From the NCBI RefSeq assembly GCF_000376565.1, contig NZ_BARG01000037.1:1-64000 (forward strand): a DNA stretch of 64,000 nucleotides, given 5' to 3'. This document shows, in pieces, positions 16,180 to 24,809 of the stretch; position 1 is the first letter of the stretch; the number at the start of each line of letters is the position of its first letter. This DNA is from Streptomyces hokutonensis (lineage in GTDB: Bacteria; Actinomycetota; Actinomycetes; Streptomycetales; Streptomycetaceae). Under the pieces are notes generated by a model, which did not search any database, was not told the DNA's origin, and was given only the letters and a program-made list of their open reading frames with translations. Made by a program: the position numbers and the translations under genes.

Positions 16180-17043
16180 CTACAGGCTGCTGAGCGCGCC
16201 CGTGCGGCGCATCGCGAGCAGATACACGACGATCACGACGACGGGGACCGTTCCAAGAGCGGCGGCCATGGGCAGGTTGAGTTCGATGTTGGAGTAGACG
16301 AGGTTGCCGATGAGCTGGGTCTTGCCGCCGACGATCTGCACGGTGATGTAGTCGCCGAGGCTGAGCGAGAAGGTGAAGATCGACCCGGCGGCGACGGACG
16401 GCAGCACCATCGGCAGCACGACCGACCGGAAGGTCCGCCCGGCCCGCGCGCCCAAGTCCGCCGACGCGTCAAGGAGGTTGGCGGGCAACTGCTCCAGCGC
16501 CGTGTGGATCGGCAGCACCATGTACGGCAGCCAGAGGTACGTGAGTGTGAGGACGGCCGCCGGTAGTCCGAACCCGGGCCCGCTCAGGCCGAACGGCTTC
16601 AACATCCAGTCGGCCAGGCCGCCTTGGGACAGGATGAGCCGCCACGCGTAGACCTTGACCAAGTAACTGGCCCACAGCGGGGTGAGGATGGCGACCACGA
16701 GCAGCGGGCGCCACTTCGGCCTGGCGACCCGGGCCGTGTAGAAGGCGAGCGGGAACGCGATCACGGCGCACAGGACGGTGACCGCGAGTGCGACGCCGAT
16801 GCTGCGCAGGACGACCTGCCGGTACACGGGCACCGTGAACAGCTCGTGGAAGTTGTCGGTCGACCAGACCTTCACCACCTCGGAGGTGAAGGAGTCCGTC
16901 GTCCAGAACGCGGAGACGAACAGCACGCTCAGCGAGCCGAGATAGAGCACCGCGAGCCACAGCAGCGGCGCGGTGAGCAGCAGGGAGAGCCGCAGCCGGG
17001 GGCGCCGGTAGAGCGCCCCCGCGGTCCGGTTGAGCAGGGACAT
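16180..17043 (-). CDS. Polyamine-type ABC permease (PotB-like)
   Basis: Permease of 287 residues with about six membrane helices and the EAA-type loop (LDASADLGARAGRTFRSVVLP). It starts 3 bases after the stop of the binding-protein gene, so the two are translationally linked. It pairs with the PotC-like protein. Confidence 0.92.
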   Translation of the reverse strand: MSLLNRTAGALYRRPRLRLSLLLTAPLLWLAVLYLGSLSVLFVSAFWTTDSFTSEVVKVWSTDNFHELFTVPVYRQVVLRSIGVALAVTVLCAVIAFPLAFYTARVARPKWRPLLVVAILTPLWASYLVKVYAWRLILSQGGLADWMLKPFGLSGPGFGLPAAVLTLTYLWLPYMVLPIHTALEQLPANLLDASADLGARAGRTFRSVVLPMVLPSVAAGSIFTFSLSLGDYITVQIVGGKTQLIGNLVYSNIELNLPMAAALGTVPVVVIVVYLLAMRRTGALSSL

Positions 17044-17046
17044 GCC

Positions 17047-18255
17047 TCAGCCCTTGATCTCGGTCCAGGCCTGTACCCACTTGGCGTACGGCACGCACTT
17101 GACGTCGGTGCGGCCGTCGAGGCACTGCTGGATGGGCGTGTTCCAGAAGGCGATGTTCTTCCAGTACGCGGTGTCGGCGGCGTGGTAGGTGGTGCAGAAG
17201 TTCTTGTCGCTGGTCTCCTCGCAGGCCTTGGAGTTGGCGGGGGCCTCGCCGAAGTACTCGGCGACCTGGGCGTTGACCTTCGGGGAGACGATCCAGTTGA
17301 GCCACTTGTAGGCGCAGTTGGGGTGCTTGGCCTTGGCGGAGATCATCCAGGTGTCGGACCAGCCGGTCGAACCCTCCTCGGGTACGAAGGCCTTGATCTT
17401 GGCGCCCTCGTCGGCGGTGAGGTTCGCGATGACCTGCCAGGTGGTGCCGACGACGGAGTCGCCGCTCTTGAAGGCGGAGATCTCCTTGAGGTAGTCGCTC
17501 CAGTACTCGCCGATGTCCGCGTTCTGCTTCTTCAGCAGGGCGACGGCGGCGTCGAACTGTTTCTGGTCGAGCGCGTAGGGGTCCTTGATCTTCAACTCGG
17601 GCTTGGTGGCCTTGAGATAGAGGGCCGCGTCGGCGATGTAGATCGGCGAGTCGTACGCGGTGACGTGGCCCTTGTACTTCGAGGCGTCGTCGAAGACCGC
17701 GGCCCAGGAGGTCGGGGCGGGGGTGACCTTCTGCGTGTTGTACATGAGCAGGTTGGCGCCGCGGCCGTGCGGGATGCCGTAGGCCCTGCCCTTGACCGAG
17801 TTCCAGGCCTGGAGCTTCAAGTCCGGGAAAATGTCTTTGTAGTTGGGGACAAGGCTGGTGTTGACGGGGGCTGCGTCACCGGAGGCTATGAGGCGCAGGG
17901 AGGCGTCGCCGGAGGCGGAGACGGCGTCGTACTCGCCGGTCTTCATCAGCTTGACCATCTCGTCGGAGCTGGCCGCGACCTTGGAGTTGACCTGGCAGCC
18001 CGTCTGCTTCTCGAAGTCGCTGACCCAGTTGACCTTGGGGTCGTTGGAGCCGTCCTCGACATAGCCGGCCCAGGCGATCAGGTTGACCTCGCCCTCGCTC
18101 TTGCCGAGCTTCGACTGGGCTTTGAGGTCAGGGGGGTTGAGGCCGCCGGACGAGCCGCCCGACGAGTCGGAGGAGCCGCAGGCGGTGGCGGCGAGCAGGA
18201 CGGCGGCACAGGCCGTCACCTGGAGGGTTCGGGTGAGACGCACGGCGTTCTCCAT
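17047..18255 (-). CDS. Polyamine-type substrate-binding lipoprotein (PotD-like)
   Basis: Exported binding protein of 402 residues. The signal peptide ends in lipobox LAATAC (Cys26), followed by a Ser/Gly-rich tether. The mature part carries PotD-family motifs such as NLIAWAGYVEDGS and IPHGRGANLLMYN. The ligand may be a polyamine, GABA or another small cationic or amino compound; the family alone does not decide. Since a hydroxyproline operon follows on the same strand, hydroxyproline is one candidate (inference). Confidence 0.88.
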   Translation of the reverse strand: MENAVRLTRTLQVTACAAVLLAATACGSSDSSGGSSGGLNPPDLKAQSKLGKSEGEVNLIAWAGYVEDGSNDPKVNWVSDFEKQTGCQVNSKVAASSDEMVKLMKTGEYDAVSASGDASLRLIASGDAAPVNTSLVPNYKDIFPDLKLQAWNSVKGRAYGIPHGRGANLLMYNTQKVTPAPTSWAAVFDDASKYKGHVTAYDSPIYIADAALYLKATKPELKIKDPYALDQKQFDAAVALLKKQNADIGEYWSDYLKEISAFKSGDSVVGTTWQVIANLTADEGAKIKAFVPEEGSTGWSDTWMISAKAKHPNCAYKWLNWIVSPKVNAQVAEYFGEAPANSKACEETSDKNFCTTYHAADTAYWKNIAFWNTPIQQCLDGRTDVKCVPYAKWVQAWTEIKG

Positions 18256-18301
18256 GGGTGGAGGAGAGGAGTGGAGGACATGGGTGGAGGAGCGGGCGGG
18301 G

Positions 18302-19339
18302 TCAGCGGGGGTCGGGGACGTGCACCGTGTGGCGCCGGTGCCATCGCAGTCGCACCCGGCTGCCGCGGTAGGCGGCCACGTCCTCGGCGGAGGTCTCCAG
18401 GTTCTGCTGGAGGGCGGTGAGCCGGCCGCCGGCGTCGAGGTCGACGAGGAAGCGGGTGGAGTCCCCGAGGTAGACGACCTCGGCGACGGTGCCGGCGGCG
18501 CTCTCGTGGTCCGGTTCGCCGGCCCCCTCGGAGTCCTTGAGGACGCGGATCTTCTCGGGCCGGATGCTGTAGGTGCCGGTGGTGCCGACGATCCGCTCGG
18601 CCGCCTCGCCGGCCAGCAGGTTGGAGGTGCCGACGAAGGACGCGACGAACGGGGTCGCGGGGCGTTCGTAGACCTCGGCGGGGGTGCCGACCTGCTGGAT
18701 GCGGCCCTGGTCGAAGACGGCGATGCGGTCGCTCATCGTCAGGGCCTCCTCCTGGTCGTGGGTGACGAAGACGAAGGTGATGCCCACCTCCCGCTGGAGC
18801 GCCTTGAGTTCGACCTGCATCTGCTCGCGCAGTTTCAGGTCGAGGGCGCCGAGCGGTTCGTCGAGCAGCAGCAGCCGGGGACGGCCGACGAGGGCGCGGG
18901 CGAGGGCGACGCGCTGCCGCTGACCGCCGGAGAGCTGGGCGGGGCGGCGGGCGCCGTAGCCCTCCAGGCGTACCTCCGCGAGGGCCTGCCGGGCGCGGGC
19001 GAGCCGTTCGGACTTGGGGACCCCCCGGACCTTGAGGCCGTAGGCGACGTTCTGCTCGACGGTCATGTGCGGGAAGAGGGCGTAGTCCTGGAAGACGGTG
19101 TGGACGTCCCGCTCGAAGGGGGCGAGGCCGGTGACGTCCTGGCCGGCGAGTTCGATGGTGCCGCCGGTGGGGCTCTCGAAGCCGGCGATCATGCGGAGCA
19201 CGGTCGTCTTGCCCGAGCCGGAAGGGCCGAGCATCGAGAAGAACTCGCCGTCCCTGATCTCCAGGTCGACGCCGGCCACGGCGGTCGTCTCGCCGAACGA
19301 CTTCCGCAGATCCCGCAGCCGGATCGCAATCCCCTCCAT
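18302..19339 (-). CDS. Polyamine-type ABC ATPase (PotA-like)
   Basis: ATPase of 345 residues with Walker A GPSGSGKT (38-45), signature LSGGQRQR, Walker B LLLLDEPLGALD, H-loop VTHD and a C-terminal TOBE domain (SIRPEKIRV onward). ATG 19339 is chosen because AAAGG lies about 8 bases upstream; an upstream frame to 19393 covers the promoter. It is the first gene of the importer operon and is divergent from the FadR-type regulator, with an operator-like repeat overlapping its -35. Confidence 0.93.
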   Translation of the reverse strand: MEGIAIRLRDLRKSFGETTAVAGVDLEIRDGEFFSMLGPSGSGKTTVLRMIAGFESPTGGTIELAGQDVTGLAPFERDVHTVFQDYALFPHMTVEQNVAYGLKVRGVPKSERLARARQALAEVRLEGYGARRPAQLSGGQRQRVALARALVGRPRLLLLDEPLGALDLKLREQMQVELKALQREVGITFVFVTHDQEEALTMSDRIAVFDQGRIQQVGTPAEVYERPATPFVASFVGTSNLLAGEAAERIVGTTGTYSIRPEKIRVLKDSEGAGEPDHESAAGTVAEVVYLGDSTRFLVDLDAGGRLTALQQNLETSAEDVAAYRGSRVRLRWHRRHTVHVPDPR

Positions 19340-19378
19340 GGGCGGGAACCTTTCTGGTGCTCTGTGACGTTGCACGGA

Positions 19379-19431
19379 AACATATGAAGTCATAGTTCAA
19401 AGCTCAAGGCCCCCTTAGGGTAAAGCTTGAG
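19379..19431 (-). promoter_or_regulatory. Promoter of the polyamine-type importer with overlapping inverted repeat
   Basis: On the minus strand TTGAGC (19402-19407) and TATGTT (19379-19384) are spaced by 17 bases, a good vegetative promoter. The inverted repeat CTCAAG (19403-19408) ... CTTGAG (19426-19431) overlaps the -35 and lies in the divergent region shared with the FadR-type regulator at 19453. That makes it a strong candidate operator for this regulator. Binding is inferred. Confidence 0.55.
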
Positions 19432-19452
19432 TCAACGTGCAAGGTGGTGGCC

Positions 19453-20196
19453 GTGAACCAGCAGCAGCACAGCAACGGCGGCGCCCGAAAAGCCGTCTTC
19501 GCCCCGGTCGACAACCGGGCGCGGGTGGACGCCGTCGTCAGCCGGCTCGGCGACGCCATCGAGCTCGGACTGCTCGCCGACGGCGAGCAGCTGCCGGGCG
19601 AGAGCGAGCTCGCCGGGCAGCTCGGTGTGTCCACGGTGACCCTGCGGGAGGCGCTGATGGCGCTGCGCCAGCAGGGGCTGGTCACCACCCGGCGCGGACG
19701 CGGCGGCGGCAGTTTCGTGTCCCTGCCCGAGGTCCCCGGCGAGGAGCGGCTGAAGGTCCGGCTGCGCGCCTGGAGCACCGAGGAGCTGCGCGACCTCGGC
19801 GACCACTGGGCCGCCCTGTCCGGCACCGCGGCCCGGCTCGCCGCGGAGCGCACCGAGCCCGAGGATCTCGTACAACTCCGGCGTACGGCCGAGGAGTTGA
19901 CGCGGGCCGAGGACGCGGCGGCGCGCGGCCGGGTGTACGGCAGGTTCCACGTCGAGCTGGCCGCCGCCGCGCAGTCGGCGCGGCTCACCCGGGAGCAGGT
20001 CGCGTTGCAGACCGAGGTCGGGGCGCTGCTGTGTCTGGTGCTCGGCAGCGACGAATATCGTGAAGAAGCCGCAGACCGTCACCGCTCCGTAATCTCGGCC
20101 GTGCAAGATGGGGCCCACGATTCGGCCAGGGAGCTGGCCGAGCGGTGCGTGCAGGAATCCACGGCGCGGCTGATCGCCGAGCGGCTGGCCCTGTAG
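19453..20196 (+). CDS. FadR-type GntR regulator of the polyamine-type importer
   Basis: Regulator with an N-terminal winged helix (ELGLLADGEQLPGESELAGQ onward to RGRGGGSFV) and a C-terminal FCD helical domain. It is divergent from the PotA-like gene and probably controls it. Several GTG codons are in frame; GTG 19453 has AAGG 8 bases upstream and is preferred over GTG 19444. The cache-domain gene follows on the same strand after 39 bases and may be co-transcribed. Confidence 0.88.
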   Translation: MNQQQHSNGGARKAVFAPVDNRARVDAVVSRLGDAIELGLLADGEQLPGESELAGQLGVSTVTLREALMALRQQGLVTTRRGRGGGSFVSLPEVPGEERLKVRLRAWSTEELRDLGDHWAALSGTAARLAAERTEPEDLVQLRRTAEELTRAEDAAARGRVYGRFHVELAAAAQSARLTREQVALQTEVGALLCLVLGSDEYREEAADRHRSVISAVQDGAHDSARELAERCVQESTARLIAERLAL

Positions 20197-20235
20197 CCGG
20201 CACCGCGTCCGCTCCCCGTCTGCTGGAGGGCACGC

Positions 20236-20997
20236 ATGAGCCTCGCGACGGCACCGCCGGCCACGGCACCCGAGCAGTCCGTCGCGTCCGGGGTGCGCTC
20301 GGCCCTGGAGTCCGTGTTCGACGCCGTGGCCGCCACCCGCGCCGACACCACGGCGCTGCTCGCCAAGGTGGCCGCACAGGGCCGCCGCCCCGCGACCGTC
20401 GACCTCGCGGCACTGCGCCCGGGCCTCCATCTCCGGCTGGCCCGGCAGGAGTTGGTGTCCGGCGTCGGCTTCGTCGCCGCGCCGGGCCTGCTGAGCGACG
20501 TACCGGCGTGGCTGGAGTGGTGGCAGACCACCTCCGACGGGGGCATCCGGCCGCTGCTGCTCGACCTCGATCCCGAGCACTCGGCGTACGCGGACTACAC
20601 GCACTGGGACTGGTTCGCGCTGCCCCGCGACACCGGGGAGCGGGCGGTCGCCGGACCGTACGTCGACTACCTCTGCTCGGACGAGTACAGCCTCACCCTG
20701 TCCGCGCCGGTGCACGTGGAGGGACGGTTCGCGGGGGTGGCCGCGGCGGACGTGTATCTACGGCACTTCGAGGCGGCCGTGATGCCGATGCTGCGTCAAC
20801 TGCCGGGTCCTGCACGGCTGGTGAACGCGCGCGGCCGGGTCGCGGCGTCCACCGACCCGCGTCAGCTGGTCGGTTCGCTCAGCAAGGGACCGGACTTCGC
20901 GGAGGCGCTGGCGGCAGGCCGGGCGGGGTATGCGCGCGGGCTGCGGCTGGTGCCGTGCGACGGGGTGCCGCTGGTGCTGGTCGTCGCCGAGCGGTGA
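20236..20997 (+). CDS. Cache (PDC)-domain protein without membrane segments
   Basis: Protein of 253 residues with one PDC/Cache-like small-molecule-binding domain (about 20-250). Visible elements are GVGFVAAPGLL, a long WLEWWQT helix, PYVDYLCSDEYSLTLSAPV and a C-terminal LVNARGRVAAST. Cache domains normally sit outside the cell in chemoreceptors or kinases, but no signal peptide or transmembrane helix is visible here, so it is probably cytoplasmic. Its position after the FadR-type regulator and near the importer suggests it senses or buffers the imported ligand; that is inference. The start has GGAGG about 8 bases upstream. Confidence 0.75.
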   Translation: MSLATAPPATAPEQSVASGVRSALESVFDAVAATRADTTALLAKVAAQGRRPATVDLAALRPGLHLRLARQELVSGVGFVAAPGLLSDVPAWLEWWQTTSDGGIRPLLLDLDPEHSAYADYTHWDWFALPRDTGERAVAGPYVDYLCSDEYSLTLSAPVHVEGRFAGVAAADVYLRHFEAAVMPMLRQLPGPARLVNARGRVAASTDPRQLVGSLSKGPDFAEALAAGRAGYARGLRLVPCDGVPLVLVVAER

Positions 20998-21073
20998 CCG
21001 AACTCGCACGGTGGTGGCGCCAGTTGGGGTGGTGGCCGAACTCGCGTCGTCGTGAGGCGAGTTGGAGTGGTGC

Positions 21074-21736
21074 TCACTCGGCCGCCGGGACCACCCTCAG
21101 GTGTCCCGCGCCGCGGCCCGGCCTGCGGATCCTGGGCGGCGGGGTGCGGCGGGCCTCGCGCAGGACCAGGGTCAGTCGCGTATAGCCCATGTTCTCAAGG
21201 GTCTTGGGGGTCTCGCCGACGAGCCGGCAGTCCGTGACGCCCCAGCGCGGGTCGGGGTGCAGTACGGGGCGGACCGCGCCGTCGTGCTCCACGGCCTCCT
21301 CGCCCACCGCGCGGATCCAGTGCGGCAGGCCCTGCCGGTAGGCGGCCTCCATGATCGGGTCCTGGGCGATGTCGCGGCGGATCGCCTGCAGGCCGTGGTC
21401 GTGGCCGTGGCTCTCCACGACGGAGGCGAAGTGGGCCAGCATCGGCAGGCACCAACTCGACTCGTGCTCACCGAGAACCGTGCTCGCGTCGGGGTGGAAA
21501 AGCACGAAACGAAGGAAGTTGTCGCCCGGCATGGCCGTCGGATGCGGACCGACCGCCCGGAAAAGTGACTTGAACGCACCGTTGGCCAGCACCACGTCCC
21601 AGCGGTGGTCCATGACGACGGAGGGAAAGGGGACGGCCTCCAGCAGCGTGGCGTAGTCCAGCAGATACGCCTGGGCCTCGGGACTCTCGGGGGCGGGCCG
21701 CGGTGCGGACCGCTGCCCACCTGCCTGGTACGCCAT
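21074..21736 (-). CDS. MmyB-like ligand-binding-domain protein lacking a DNA-binding domain
   Basis: Protein of 220 residues that looks like the C-terminal PAS-like ligand-binding domain of MmyB/XRE regulators: LLEAVPFPSVVMDHRWDVVLANGAFKSLF (about 32-60), then FVLFHPDAS and a C-terminal DCRLVGETP strand. In usual MmyB proteins an N-terminal HTH precedes this domain, but here the first 30 residues are only Gln/Ala/Pro-rich. The divergent neighbour at 21960 has an HTH without this domain. The protein may sense a small molecule such as a fatty acid and act through a partner. Confidence 0.65.
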   Translation of the reverse strand: MAYQAGGQRSAPRPAPESPEAQAYLLDYATLLEAVPFPSVVMDHRWDVVLANGAFKSLFRAVGPHPTAMPGDNFLRFVLFHPDASTVLGEHESSWCLPMLAHFASVVESHGHDHGLQAIRRDIAQDPIMEAAYRQGLPHWIRAVGEEAVEHDGAVRPVLHPDPRWGVTDCRLVGETPKTLENMGYTRLTLVLREARRTPPPRIRRPGRGAGHLRVVPAAE

Positions 21737-21782
21737 CGGGAGGTCACCCCTCTTGCCTATGCGGCCTTCTCGCGGCGCCCTG

Positions 21783-21812
21783 ATCCTGCTGCCCCGACTC
21801 TTGCCGTGTCAA
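21783..21812 (-). promoter_or_regulatory. Promoter of the MmyB-like gene
   Basis: On the minus strand TTGACA (21807-21812) and CAGGAT (21783-21788) are separated by 18 bases and point at the gene starting at 21736. The match to the vegetative -35 is perfect, and the -10 is a common Streptomyces variant. Confidence 0.5.
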
Positions 21813-21850
21813 CTATCGTGGCATTTCATGCTTGTTGACGGCTGAAATTG

Positions 21851-21864
21851 GCCACAGTTGTGGC
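21851..21864. promoter_or_regulatory. 14-bp palindrome GCCACA-GT-TGTGGC in the divergent region
   Basis: A perfect inverted repeat lies between the two divergent regulator genes, about 95 bases before the XRE start and 40 bases beyond the -35 of the MmyB-like gene. It is a natural candidate for the binding site of the XRE protein. Not demonstrated. Confidence 0.4.
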
Positions 21865-21959
21865 GAGACCTGGATGCGAGTTCGAACGAACCGCTACCCT
21901 CCGGGATGTTCACGGCCACCGTTTGTGAGAAGCCTGTGAGAGACGTAGGAGATCTGTCG

Positions 21960-22616
21960 GTGTCGGATGGCTTCGAGGTACCGGGCGCGACGGCGAGTGC
22001 CGTGCTGCCCGCCGTCGTCGACCGCGTCACCGCGCTCGCCGAGCGGCTCGACGTTCCGCAGGCCGAGGTCTTCCACGTGGGCCGGCTCTCCGTGGCCTCC
22101 GGTGTGCCGGACCCCGTGGTCAGGGCCCTGCTGAGCGGCCGTCCGGCGGGCGAGCCCGATGTGCAGGCCCGGTTCCTGCAGCGCCTCGACCTGTTGCGCC
22201 GCACCAGACTCAAGCCCAACGGGCGCAAGTACACCCAGCAGGAGATCGCCGACGGCGCGGGCATGTCGCGTCAGCAGGCGGGCGCGCTCATCAACGGCGA
22301 CCGGCGTCCCACGATGGAGCACTGCGACGCGCTCCAGCGCTTCTTCCGGGTGCACGCCGGATTCCTCACCGCCGAGGACCCCGAGGCCCTCGCGGGCGCC
22401 CTCCAGCGCACCGAGCAGGAGCTGTTGCAGAAGCTCGCCGACCGCGATCGGGCGGCGGCCGAGGCCGCGGGGGACCCGCTGGAGCGGCTGCTGCAGGACC
22501 ACGGGGTGCGCGGAATCGCCTGGCGTGCCGCGCAGTTGCCGACCGACCAGCACCGCGACAAGGTCGCCGAGTGGCTGGACATGCTCCTGGAGAGCGTGAA
22601 GCGTCCCGAGGCGTGA
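21960..22616 (+). CDS. XRE-type helix-turn-helix regulator
   Basis: Protein of about 218 residues. An N-terminal helical part (about 10-75) is followed by a helix-turn-helix around YTQQEIADGAGMSRQQAGALIN (about 95-115) and a tail of long charged helices. EspR-like actinobacterial regulators have a comparable layout. GTG 21960 is chosen because GTAGGAGA lies 7 bases upstream; ATG 21906 is an alternative. It has no visible ligand-binding domain, while its divergent neighbour has one without an HTH, so the two may work as a pair (inference). Confidence 0.75.
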   Translation: MSDGFEVPGATASAVLPAVVDRVTALAERLDVPQAEVFHVGRLSVASGVPDPVVRALLSGRPAGEPDVQARFLQRLDLLRRTRLKPNGRKYTQQEIADGAGMSRQQAGALINGDRRPTMEHCDALQRFFRVHAGFLTAEDPEALAGALQRTEQELLQKLADRDRAAAEAAGDPLERLLQDHGVRGIAWRAAQLPTDQHRDKVAEWLDMLLESVKRPEA

Positions 22617-22649
22617 TCCGGGGCCGCGGACACGGGAGTTGACGTCTCG

Positions 22650-23675
22650 TCAGGTCGCGCTGCGTTCGCTCGCCTCCCGCAGGTCCCGTTCGGTCGCGTC
22701 GCCCTGGGCCGTCACGCCGGGCCGGCCCTCGCACAGGAGGTCGCGCCAGTGCTCGCGGCTCCAGTGGGCCGGGGTGGTGGTGCGGGTGAACTCCGTGACC
22801 AGGGCGAGGAATCGGGCCGGGTCGGTGTGGAACGGGAAGTGTCCCGCCCCCTCGAAGATCTCCAGGCGGCTGCCCGGCATGGCCTCGTGGGCGCCGTGGG
22901 CGTGCCGTACCGGCACCACGCTGTCGCGGTCGCCCCACAGCAGCATCGTCGGCATGCCCTCGGTGAGATAGCAGCGGTCGAGCATGGTCACCACCTGGCC
23001 GCGCCAGTCGACGACCGCGCGCAGGGTGCGGATGAAGGCGTTGCGGGCGGTCTCGTCGGGCAACGCGTCGACGAGGGTGAGGAGTTCGGGGGCGTCCCGG
23101 CCGAGGTCGGTGTCCAGGAGCCTCATCAGGCCCACGGCGAGGCCGACTTGGAGGCGCATGCCGGGCAACCGGAGCGCGGACAGGGCGAGATGGGAGCCCG
23201 GAAGGGTGATGAGCCGCAGCACGGGGTTGACCTCGCGACCCACACCACCGGCGCTGACGAGGACGAGCCGTTCGGTGCGTTCGGGGAACTGGTAGGCGAA
23301 CTGCATCGCCACTCCCCCGCCCAGCGAGTGCCCGAGCAGGGTCGCGGACTCGATGCCGAGGGTGGTGAGCAGATCGCGCACGCCGTTGGCGTAGGCGGCG
23401 ACCGAGTAGTCGGCCCGCGGTTTGTCGGAGGCGCCGTGGCCGAGGAGGTCGGGGGCGATCACCGTGTGGGTGCGGGCGAGCTGCGGGATCAACTCGGCCC
23501 AGGTGGCCGAGGAGTCGCCGATCCCGTGGATGAGGACGAGCGCCGGGCCCTCGCCCGCCATGCGGAAGGCACGGCGGTATCCGTGCACGACGCGGTACTG
23601 GAGCGTGAGTTCCGCGTCGCCCACCGGGCGCAGCCGTGCGGCGCGCGCCGGGTGCCGAGCCGGGACGTCCTCCAC
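22650..23675 (-). CDS. Alpha/beta-hydrolase
   Basis: Serine hydrolase of 341 residues with the alpha/beta fold: oxyanion loop LIHGIGDSSATW (about 49-60), nucleophile Ser in GHSLGGG, an acid Asp after LLWGDRD and the catalytic His in EGAGHFPF. A cap domain lies between about 165 and 240. Such proteins act on esters, epoxides, halides or C-C bonds, and the substrate cannot be told. The start is a GTG. It is convergent with the XRE gene and stands alone. Confidence 0.88.
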   Translation of the reverse strand: MEDVPARHPARAARLRPVGDAELTLQYRVVHGYRRAFRMAGEGPALVLIHGIGDSSATWAELIPQLARTHTVIAPDLLGHGASDKPRADYSVAAYANGVRDLLTTLGIESATLLGHSLGGGVAMQFAYQFPERTERLVLVSAGGVGREVNPVLRLITLPGSHLALSALRLPGMRLQVGLAVGLMRLLDTDLGRDAPELLTLVDALPDETARNAFIRTLRAVVDWRGQVVTMLDRCYLTEGMPTMLLWGDRDSVVPVRHAHGAHEAMPGSRLEIFEGAGHFPFHTDPARFLALVTEFTRTTTPAHWSREHWRDLLCEGRPGVTAQGDATERDLREASERSAT

Positions 23676-23893
23676 CCGCTCACCTCCCGTTCACCCGGCC
23701 GCCCGCGGACGGCCGAAAACCCTTCCTCCCAGCGTAGGGCCGCTGTCCCACCGGGCGTTTCGAGGACGTTTCGCCTCCGCTAAGCGGGCGAACCCACGCT
23801 GGGGAAAACGGGATTGTCAGTGGCACGCGGCAAGCTGGAGTCGTGCCACCGCCGTGCGGAGGCGCACGACGCCGATCAGGGGAGAGCCGTCCT

Positions 23894-24121
23894 ATGCAGA
23901 CCGCAGTGATGACCGACCGCGAGCGCGCCGCCGTCCAGGCCTATCTACGACTGCTGCACACGGTCAGAGCCGCCTTCGACGGCCCTCCGGGCGACCCACG
24001 CCCCGTCCTGGTCCCACCCTCGGTACTTGCAGAGGCGGACCAGGCCCTGACGGACGCCGGACTCGCGGGCAACGAGGAGGCGTTCTTCCGGCTGCTGGAG
24101 AGCTGGTGCCCGGAGGGGTGA
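23894..24121 (+). CDS. Small hypothetical protein
   Basis: A 75-residue acidic, helical protein starting MQTAVMTDRERAAVQAYLR. It is preceded by GGGGAGAG about 8 bases before ATG 23894. It has no signal peptide, Cys motif or recognisable domain. It is convergent with the phosphopantetheinyl transferase gene, and the two stops are 7 bases apart. Codon use looks like real coding sequence; I do not recognise the family. Confidence 0.55.
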   Translation: MQTAVMTDRERAAVQAYLRLLHTVRAAFDGPPGDPRPVLVPPSVLAEADQALTDAGLAGNEEAFFRLLESWCPEG

Positions 24122-24128
24122 CGAGGGG

Positions 24129-24809
24129 TCAGGGATGCGGGACCGTGATCGCGGTGGCGACCAGTCCCCGTCGTACGGTCCAGCGGCCCTCGAAGGTGTC
24201 CAGGCGCTCGCCGTCGACCACCGGGCCGGGGACGAGGAGACGGGCGCGCAGGCCGCCGCGCGTCTCCTCGCCGGGGTCGGCGAAGAGTTCGATGTCGGCC
24301 TCCGAGAAGTCCAGCCACTTTCCGGTGAGGGGGAACCATGCCTTGTAGACGGACTCCTTGGCGCTGAACAGGAGCCGGTCCCAGTGCACGGCGGGCAGCT
24401 GGGCCGCGAGCCGGGTCAGCCGTTCCTGTTCGGCGGGCAGGGAGACGGAGGGGAGGACGCCGTCGGGGAGCGGGGCGTGGGGTTCGGCGTCGATGCCGAG
24501 CGAGGCGAGGTCGGTGGCGCGGGCCAGCGCGGCGGCGCAGTAGCCGTCGCAGTGGGTCATGCTGCCGATGAGTCCGGCGGGCCAGGTCGGCGCGCCGTGG
24601 GCACCGGGCAGGATCGGCTGCGGAGGCACGCCGAGCTTCTCCATGGCGCGCCGGGCACAGGCCCGTACGGCGGTGAACTCGCGCCGCCGCTTGGGCACCG
24701 CGCGGGCCACCCGGGCCTCTTCCCCGGGGTACAGCGGGGCGTCCTGGAACCCCTCGTCACCGTGTGTCTCCACGGTCACCACGGACTCCGGGAGCAGCTC
24801 CTCGATCAC
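24129..24809 (-). CDS. Sfp/EntD-type 4'-phosphopantetheinyl transferase
   Basis: Enzyme of 226 residues that moves the phosphopantetheine arm of CoA onto carrier proteins of polyketide, peptide or fatty acid synthases. Family motifs are visible: SMTHCDGYCAAA (about 83-94), the Mg-binding GIDAEPH (about 105-111) and LLFSAKESVYKAW (about 147-159). It is of the EntD/PptT subtype. No biosynthetic cluster is nearby, so it probably serves carrier proteins elsewhere. The first 53 bases overlap the end of the metallophosphoesterase gene, a pair I recall as common in Actinobacteria. Confidence 0.92.
   Translation of the reverse strand: MIEELLPESVVTVETHGDEGFQDAPLYPGEEARVARAVPKRRREFTAVRACARRAMEKLGVPPQPILPGAHGAPTWPAGLIGSMTHCDGYCAAALARATDLASLGIDAEPHAPLPDGVLPSVSLPAEQERLTRLAAQLPAVHWDRLLFSAKESVYKAWFPLTGKWLDFSEADIELFADPGEETRGGLRARLLVPGPVVDGERLDTFEGRWTVRRGLVATAITVPHP

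Noticed and set aside
20990..21074. Direct repeats GGTGGTGGC and CGAACTCGC between two convergent genes
   Set aside because: Short, imperfect and compatible with general composition; no clear hairpin or element boundaries.
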